Of a DNA stretch of 11,248 nucleotides, positions 7,113-11,248 are shown piece by piece. The notes beneath the pieces were generated by a model that was given only the letters and a program-made list of their open reading frames with translations, was not told the origin of the DNA and made no database searches. Both the position numbers and the translations under genes were made by a program. Every line of letters starts with the position of its first letter. Within the stretch, counting starts at the first letter, position 1. The DNA is taken from positions 1-11,248 of the forward strand of contig JAHHTB010000053.1 in NCBI GenBank assembly GCA_020024855.1. The letters are read 5' to 3'. The DNA is from Fusobacterium sp. (GTDB lineage Bacteria > Fusobacteriota > Fusobacteriia > Fusobacteriales > Fusobacteriaceae).

Positions 7113-7661
7113 ATGAAAATTACAGTATTAGGAAGACACTTAGTAATAACAGACCCAATTAATGACTATGCAATCAAAAAGATGGAGAAACTTGAAAAAT
7201 ATTTTGATAACTTAGGAGATATTACAGTAACTCTATCAGCAGTTAAATTAAAGAAAGGACCTTCACACACAGCAGAAGTAATAGCTAACGTTAATGGAAA
7301 TATATTAAAAGCAGTTTCAACAGAAAGTGATTTATATGTTGCGATAGATAAAGCTGCAAATATACTAGAAGGACAAATTAAAAAATACAAAGAAAAATTA
7401 AGAGATAACAAAGATATAGTATCACATAGAACTTTTAAATTTGATCCTGTAACTAATACAGTGTCAGCAGAAGCAACTAAAAAAGTTGTAAAAGTTGCAT
7501 TAGAAGCAAAACCAATGAATCTTGAAGAAGCAATATTACAGATGGAAACATTAGGAAAAGACTTCTATGTATTCTTTAACTGTGATACAGAAGAAATGAA
7601 CGTAGTTTACAAAAAAAGAAATGGAAATTACGGACATGTTGAACCTACTTTAGAAAAATAA
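7113..7661 (+). CDS. hpf: Long-form ribosome hibernation promoting factor
   Basis: This 182-residue protein has the two-domain layout of long HPF. An N-terminal S30AE/RaiA domain (~1-100) binds the mRNA/tRNA channel of the 30S subunit, and a C-terminal domain (~124-177) dimerises to join two 70S ribosomes into inactive 100S particles. The C-terminal region shows the expected K-P-M-N-L-E-E-A-I-L-Q-M-E-T-L-G (133-148), D-F-Y-V-F-F-N (150-156), N-V-V-Y (163-166) and N-Y-G (172-174). Length is normal for the long form, so no separate short HPF or RMF partner is needed. AAGGAGTG lies 7-8 bases before the ATG. Codon choice differs somewhat from the neighbours (5 of 13 Asn codons are AAC; 11 of 15 Leu codons are TTA), which fits a highly expressed gene. 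A terminator follows directly. Confidence 0.95.
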   Translation: MKITVLGRHLVITDPINDYAIKKMEKLEKYFDNLGDITVTLSAVKLKKGPSHTAEVIANVNGNILKAVSTESDLYVAIDKAANILEGQIKKYKEKLRDNKDIVSHRTFKFDPVTNTVSAEATKKVVKVALEAKPMNLEEAILQMETLGKDFYVFFNCDTEEMNVVYKKRNGNYGHVEPTLEK

Positions 7662-7695
7662 GTTAGGAAAATTAAGAAAAAATGAATAAAAATTT

Positions 7696-7724
7696 AAAGG
7701 ACAGTGTAAAAACTGTCCTTTTTT
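7696..7724 (+). terminator. Intrinsic terminator after hpf
   Basis: A 10-bp perfect stem AAAGGACAGT / ACTGTCCTTT (7696-7705 with 7712-7721) has a 6-base loop and runs straight into a T-tract (to 7724). It separates hpf from the obg-miaA unit. Confidence 0.9.
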
Positions 7725-7756
7725 ATAAAAAAATAATATCTATAAAGAGTAAAAAA

Positions 7757-7765
7757 TGATATAAT
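7757..7765 (+). promoter_or_regulatory. Extended -10 promoter for obg-miaA
   Basis: TG-A-TATAAT is a consensus extended -10, about 30 bases after the hpf terminator. The 17-base-distant hexamer TATCTA (7737-7742) is a poor -35. Transcription would start near 7772, leaving a leader of about 58 bases before obg, with no obvious stable hairpin. Confidence 0.6.
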
Positions 7766-7829
7766 ATTACGAGGTAGTTTGCCTTTTTAAATAGATTATA
7801 GAAATAAAAAAGAGAATAAGGAGAGTATA

Positions 7830-9116
7830 ATGTTTATAGATGAGGTAGTAATCACTGTAAAAGCAGGAAATGGTGGAGATGGAGCAGCCACTTTTAGAAG
7901 AGAAAAATATATTCAGTTTGGTGGTCCAGATGGTGGAGATGGAGGAAATGGTGGAGATGTTATATTTGTGGGAGACCCTAATATAAACACTCTTGTTGAT
8001 TTCAAATTTAAAAAGAAATTTGCAGCTCAAAATGGAGAAAATGGAGCTAAGAAAAGATGTTTTGGAAAAACAGGAGAAAATCTTGTTATAAAAGTTCCTG
8101 TTGGAACACAAGTAAGAGATGCAGAAACAGGAAAACTTCTTCTTGATATGAATGTTCCTAATGTTGAAAGAGTATTCTTAAGAGGAGGAAAAGGTGGAGC
8201 TGGAAATGAACGTTTTAAAAACTCAATAAGAAAAGCTCCAAAAATGGCAGGAAAAGGAAGAGAGGGAGCAGAAGTAAGAGTTAAATTAGAATTAAAACTT
8301 CTTGCAGATGTTGCTCTTGTTGGATATCCATCAGTTGGAAAATCAAGCTTTATAAATATAGTTTCAGCAGCAAAATCAAAAGTTGGAGCTTACCATTTTA
8401 CAACTCTTGAGCCAAAATTAGGAGTAATAAGAGTGGCAGAAGGAAAATCGTTTGTAATAGCTGATATTCCTGGACTTATTGAGGGAGCAAGTGAAGGAGT
8501 TGGACTTGGAGATAAATTCTTAAGACATATTGAAAGATGTAAAATGATTTATCACATTGTTGATGTATCTGGAATGGAAGGAAGAGATCCAATAGATGAT
8601 TATAATAAAATAAATGAAGAATTAAGAAAGTTTAGTGTTAAACTTGCAGAGAAAAAACAGATAGTTCTTGCAAATAAGATGGACTTATTATGGGATATGG
8701 AAAAATATGAAGAGTTTAAAACATATGTTGAAGGAAAAGGAGCAACAGTATATCCAATATCTGTAATTCTTCAAGATGGAATTAAAGAGGTTATAAATAA
8801 TACTTGGTCAATTCTTGAAAGTATTGAAAGACAACCTCTTGAAGAAGAAGAAAATGTTATTGATGTAATAAAAGCTCAGAAGAGTGATAAAGAAGACTTT
8901 ATTATTACTCAAGATGAAGATGGAGTATATAATGTTGAAGGTGCTATGATAGATGGAATACTTTCAAAATATGTAATCACTTATGATGAAGAGTCTGTAA
9001 TAACATTTGTTCATATGTTAAAGAATCTTGGAATGGAACAGGCATTAAGAAATGCAGGTGTTGAAGATGGAGATACAATAAGAATAGTTGACGTAGAGTT
9101 TGACTTCGTTGAATAG
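7830..9116 (+). CDS. obg: GTPase Obg (ObgE/CgtA)
   Basis: This 428-residue essential GTPase binds the 50S subunit and helps its maturation, and it also links to ppGpp signalling and growth control. Domain order is complete. A glycine-rich Obg fold (1-~158) carries G-N-G-G-D-G and G-G-P-D-G-G-D-G-G-N-G-G repeats. The G domain has G1 G-Y-P-S-V-G-K-S-S (165-173), G2 T-T at 191-192, G3 D-I-P-G (212-215), G4 N-K-M-D (282-285) and a G5 region around I-S-V (310-312). An OCT domain follows (~345-428), typical of Firmicutes and related Obg and absent from the E. coli protein. G5 reads S-V rather than the common S-A, a mild variation. AAGGAGAG precedes the ATG. It sits 15 bases upstream of miaA, so the two are co-transcribed. 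Confidence 0.97.
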   Translation: MFIDEVVITVKAGNGGDGAATFRREKYIQFGGPDGGDGGNGGDVIFVGDPNINTLVDFKFKKKFAAQNGENGAKKRCFGKTGENLVIKVPVGTQVRDAETGKLLLDMNVPNVERVFLRGGKGGAGNERFKNSIRKAPKMAGKGREGAEVRVKLELKLLADVALVGYPSVGKSSFINIVSAAKSKVGAYHFTTLEPKLGVIRVAEGKSFVIADIPGLIEGASEGVGLGDKFLRHIERCKMIYHIVDVSGMEGRDPIDDYNKINEELRKFSVKLAEKKQIVLANKMDLLWDMEKYEEFKTYVEGKGATVYPISVILQDGIKEVINNTWSILESIERQPLEEEENVIDVIKAQKSDKEDFIITQDEDGVYNVEGAMIDGILSKYVITYDEESVITFVHMLKNLGMEQALRNAGVEDGDTIRIVDVEFDFVE

Positions 9117-9131
9117 GAATAGGAGTATTTT

Positions 9132-10040
9132 ATGAAAGGAATAGTACTTGCTGGTCCTACTGGAGTAGGAAAAACAGATCTGTCAATAAAACTTGCAAAA
9201 CTTTTAAATGCAGATATAATTTCATCTGATTCTGCTCAAGTGTATAAAGAGATGAATATTGGAACAGCTAAAATAAGAGAAGATGAGATGCAAGGAATCA
9301 AGCATTATATGCTTGATGTAGTTCCCCCTATTGAAAAGTATAGTGTTGGGGAATATCAAAGAGCAGTTGATAAGATATTAAATGAAAAAGAAAAAGAGGG
9401 AAAAACAGTAATAATTACAGGTGGAACAGGGTTATATATAAATTCTATTGTAAATGGACTTTCTGTTCTTCCTGAAAGTGATTCAAAACTTCGAAATGAA
9501 CTTATGAAACTTTCAACAGAGGAACTTTATGAAAAATTAAAATCTCTTGATATGGAAGCTGCTGAAACTATTCATATGAATAATAAAAAAAGAGTAGAAA
9601 GAGCTGTTGAAGTTTGTCTTATGACAAATGAAAAATTTTCAGTTCTTTCTAAAAAGAATGTAAAAAATAATAATTATGATTTTTTAAAAGTTTGTCTTAT
9701 AAGAAATAGAGAAATTCTTTATAAAAGAATAGATATGAGAGTTGAAATAATGATGGAACAGGGACTTCTAGAAGAGGTAAAGTATCTTTATGAAAAATAT
9801 GATGGAGAAATCCTAAGAAAAATAAATATAATAGGATATACTCAACTTATAGATTACCTAGAAGGAAGAATATCCCTTGAAACTGCTATTGAATACATAA
9901 AACGTGATTCAAGAAGATATGCCAAAAGACAGATGACATGGTTTAATAATGATGATGGTTATTTATGGTTTGATTTAGAAAATCAATCAGAAAATGAGAT
10001 ATTAAAGTCAATAATGGAGCATTATTTAGAAAATGTTTGA
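9132..10040 (+). CDS. miaA: tRNA dimethylallyltransferase (MiaA)
   Basis: This 302-residue enzyme transfers a dimethylallyl group from dimethylallyl diphosphate to N6 of A37 in tRNAs reading codons that begin with U, stabilising codon-anticodon pairing. Diagnostic motifs are present: P-loop G-P-T-G-V-G-K-T (8-15), D-S-A-Q-V-Y-K (33-39) with the catalytic-base Asp, I-G-T-A-K (43-47), G-G-T-G-L-Y (97-102), I-G-Y-T-Q-L-I (234-240) and R-Y-A-K-R-Q-M-T-W-F (262-271). Length is normal. AGGAG lies 8 bases before the ATG, only 15 bases after obg, so expression follows the obg promoter. No terminator is visible before the next unit, which nonetheless has its own promoter. Confidence 0.97.
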   Translation: MKGIVLAGPTGVGKTDLSIKLAKLLNADIISSDSAQVYKEMNIGTAKIREDEMQGIKHYMLDVVPPIEKYSVGEYQRAVDKILNEKEKEGKTVIITGGTGLYINSIVNGLSVLPESDSKLRNELMKLSTEELYEKLKSLDMEAAETIHMNNKKRVERAVEVCLMTNEKFSVLSKKNVKNNNYDFLKVCLIRNREILYKRIDMRVEIMMEQGLLEEVKYLYEKYDGEILRKINIIGYTQLIDYLEGRISLETAIEYIKRDSRRYAKRQMTWFNNDDGYLWFDLENQSENEILKSIMEHYLENV

Positions 10041-10051
10041 TAAGAATTAAC

Positions 10052-10080
10052 TTGATAAAATAAAATTCTTGTGGTATCAT
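10052..10080 (+). promoter_or_regulatory. Promoter for the lipoprotein-kinase-STAS unit
   Basis: TTGATA (10052-10057), a 17-base spacer and TATCAT (10075-10080), preceded by TG at 10072-10073, make a good extended -10 sigma-70 type promoter. Transcription should begin near 10087. It therefore rules out the in-frame ATG at 10079, which lies inside the -10 element, as the start of the next gene. Confidence 0.75.
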
Positions 10081-10095
10081 GAATCAAAGGTTTGT

Positions 10096-10100
10096 GGGAG
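10096..10100 (+). promoter_or_regulatory. Ribosome binding site deciding the small lipoprotein start
   Basis: GGGAG is followed after 5 bases by ATG 10106. It supports the shorter protein, whose N-terminus is a proper lipoprotein signal. Confidence 0.65.
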
Positions 10101-10105
10101 AATTT

Positions 10106-10615
10106 ATGAAAAATAAAATAATAATTCTACTAACTCTATTGTTATTTTTTTCATGTTCAAATTTAAAAACTAGTGAAAAAAAAACAGAGAAACGATATGA
10201 AATGCTTTTAAATGATTGGAAATTAAATGAGCTTAGTTTGTTGCTTAATGATAGTAAATATTCTACGAATAATGAAATTGTAAAAAAATATAAGATTTTA
10301 TTAGAGAATAGAATAAAAGCAAAAGAGGATTTAGACAAAATGATAAATGATCTAAAAACTCAATTAGAAAGCAATAATTTTGAAAATATAGATATGTATT
10401 TTAATGACAGTTTTGTAAACAGAAAAATTATTTCAGAATTAATAAAAATAGATTTTTCCCAAATGAAAATAATGGTTTCTAAACCAAAATTTCATAAAGA
10501 CATAGCTGTTAATACAGTAGCTATTATTTTCAGAGATCAAGTAGAATATTTTCAGTTCAATTATAAGTTAAGTAATAAAAAATGGAGTATAATGGGAGTT
10601 AAAGATGGAAGGTGA
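10106..10615 (+). CDS. Small predicted lipoprotein of unknown function
   Basis: I do not recognise a family for this 169-residue protein. The N-terminus is a lipoprotein signal: M-K-N-K, a hydrophobic core at ~5-15 and L-F-F-S-C with Cys17. The -3 position is Phe rather than Leu or Ala, so the lipobox is slightly atypical. Lys/Glu-rich, mostly helical sequence follows (~22-105), then a C-terminal part with alternating hydrophobics (V-A-I-I-F around 138-142, F-Q-F-N-Y around 149-153) ending W-S-I-M-G-V. That pattern resembles the beta-rich end of NTF2- or cystatin-like lipoprotein domains, but this is only a resemblance. The ATG at 10106 is chosen because GGGAG precedes it and an upstream ATG at 10079 lies inside the promoter. 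It overlaps the next gene by 11 bases, so it is the first gene of a kinase-STAS signalling unit and may sense or respond to envelope conditions (inference). Confidence 0.82.
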   Translation: MKNKIIILLTLLLFFSCSNLKTSEKKTEKRYEMLLNDWKLNELSLLLNDSKYSTNNEIVKKYKILLENRIKAKEDLDKMINDLKTQLESNNFENIDMYFNDSFVNRKIISELIKIDFSQMKIMVSKPKFHKDIAVNTVAIIFRDQVEYFQFNYKLSNKKWSIMGVKDGR

Positions 10616-11015
10616 TATTTTGAATAAAAATGAAATAAAAATTCTCCTTTCTTCAGCTTTAGAAAATCTTTCTGTTATTAGGACATTAATTAGAACTTAT
10701 TTGACACTTCATAAAATTGAAGAACGTAATATAATGGAAATATTAACCATTACAGATGAGTTAGCAACTAATGTTGTGGAACACGGGTATCAATATCAAC
10801 CAGGAGATCTTATAATTACTATTGAAAAAGAAGGAAGTATTATAAAACTTGTTGTAGAGGATAACGGTGTAGGATTTGATGAAAGTAAAATGAGTAAAGA
10901 AGAAGGAGGAATGGGGCTTCGTATTGCTCGAAGTATGTCAGATAGCTTCAAAATTGAAAAAAAAGTAAATGGAACAAAATTTAAGGTTGAGAAAAAAATA
11001 AAGGAGGCTTATTAA
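10605..11015 (+). CDS. RsbW/SpoIIAB-like ATP-binding anti-sigma factor kinase
   Basis: This 136-residue protein is a stand-alone GHKL (HATPase_c_2) domain of the RsbW/SpoIIAB type. Motifs: N-box E52-L-A-T-N56 for Mg-ATP binding, G1 D-N-G-V-G-F-D (86-92) and G2 G-G-M-G-L (101-105). Such proteins bind either a partner (classically a sigma factor) or a STAS antagonist, and phosphorylate the antagonist on Ser. A STAS gene follows immediately, which supports that role. ATG 10605 has GGGAG (10594-10598) at good spacing and overlaps the lipoprotein gene by 11 bases. An in-frame TTG at 10620, with AAGGTGA upstream, is an alternative that would remove five residues. No sigma factor or PP2C phosphatase is in the window, so the controlled target is unknown. 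Confidence 0.9.
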   Translation: MEGDILNKNEIKILLSSALENLSVIRTLIRTYLTLHKIEERNIMEILTITDELATNVVEHGYQYQPGDLIITIEKEGSIIKLVVEDNGVGFDESKMSKEEGGMGLRIARSMSDSFKIEKKVNGTKFKVEKKIKEAY

Positions 11016-11021
11016 AAAGTG

Positions 11022-11248
11022 ATGGATACAAATTTTGATATAATAGAAACAAGAAATGGTGACATAGTGATAATGAGAGTTGAGGGAGAATTAGATGCAC
11101 TTGTTGCTCCAAAATTAAAAGATAAAATAACTAAAGAAATGGAAAATGGGACAAAAAAATTTATAATAGATTTTGAAAATTTAGTACATATCAATAGTTT
11201 AGCTATGGGAATTTTAAGAGGAAAATTAAAATTAGTAAAAGATATTGG
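11022..11248 (+). CDS. STAS-domain anti-sigma factor antagonist (3' end beyond window)
   Basis: The first 75 residues are visible, and the gene continues past the right edge. G-E-L-D-A-L-V-A-P-K-L (22-32) and F-I-I-D-F (47-51) match SpoIIAA/RsbV-type STAS antagonists, which release the kinase's target when unphosphorylated. Ser59 in I-N-S-L-A-M-G aligns with the phosphorylated serine (Ser58 of SpoIIAA, Ser56 of RsbV), but the usual D-S-[ST]-G-L-G loop is altered on both sides. AAGGAGG at 11001-11007 serves as ribosome binding site. It stands 14 bases before this ATG and 11 bases before an adjacent in-frame GTG at 11019, which may be the true start. The gap to the kinase gene is only 3-6 bases, so the two are co-translated. 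Confidence 0.88.
   Translation, partial: MDTNFDIIETRNGDIVIMRVEGELDALVAPKLKDKITKEMENGTKKFIIDFENLVHINSLAMGILRGKLKLVKDI

Noticed and set aside
7770..7786. AGG-TAGTTTG-CCT-TTTT in the obg leader as an attenuator
   Set aside because: Only three base pairs form, so no stable structure is supported.
7767..8111. 114-residue minus-strand open frame
   Set aside because: It is the complement of the glycine-rich N-terminus of Obg and its promoter region; the Ser/Ile-rich translation is what such a complement gives.
1..11248. CRISPR array, tRNA/rRNA genes, insertion sequence or prophage
   Set aside because: No regularly spaced repeats, cloverleaf-like sequences, transposase motifs or terminal inverted repeats were seen. 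The genes are ordinary chromosomal ones.

Overview
This window is very AT-rich and reads as chromosomal DNA of a diderm, low-GC anaerobe. The best fit is Fusobacteriota (Fusobacterium or a close relative such as Cetobacterium or Ilyobacter). That is inferred from base composition, the use of AGA, TTA and ATA codons, TTG/GTG starts, strong purine-rich ribosome binding sites, and Lol-type outer-membrane lipoprotein machinery beside long-form HPF, Obg and MiaA. No mobile element, CRISPR array, tRNA or rRNA is visible. The content looks like core genome.

Layout. Positions 1-1238 (minus) hold the first 412 residues of a lipoprotein with a bacterial SH3-like region and a DUF4015-type putative glycoside hydrolase domain; its C-terminus lies beyond the left edge. 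A divergent promoter region (1239-1457) separates it from a 923-residue secreted M16 (insulinase/PqqL-like) zinc protease, followed after a short gap by a beta-class carbonic anhydrase. A 250-base non-coding stretch then holds GACA/TGTC repeats, a strong intrinsic terminator and an extended -10 promoter. Next come a LolC/E-type permease and a LolD-type ATPase (8-base overlap), then long-form ribosome hibernation factor (hpf) with its own terminator. Obg and miaA follow as a tight pair. The right end is a separate unit: a small lipoprotein, an RsbW/SpoIIAB-like ATP-binding kinase and the start of a STAS-domain antagonist cut by the right edge.

How the genes work together. Three themes recur: cell-envelope proteins and their export (two lipoproteins, the M16 protease and the Lol-like exporter), translation and ribosome control (HPF, Obg, MiaA), and partner-switch signalling (kinase plus STAS protein). 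The last unit is the least ordinary part. It pairs a predicted lipoprotein with a kinase/STAS couple in kinase-first order, and the STAS phosphorylation loop departs from the usual D-S-[ST]-G-L-G. I did not find a convincing new defence or mobile system.

Several starts were re-decided from ribosome binding sites and promoters: 1238 (TTG), 4285 (TTG), 5150 (ATG) and 10106 (ATG).
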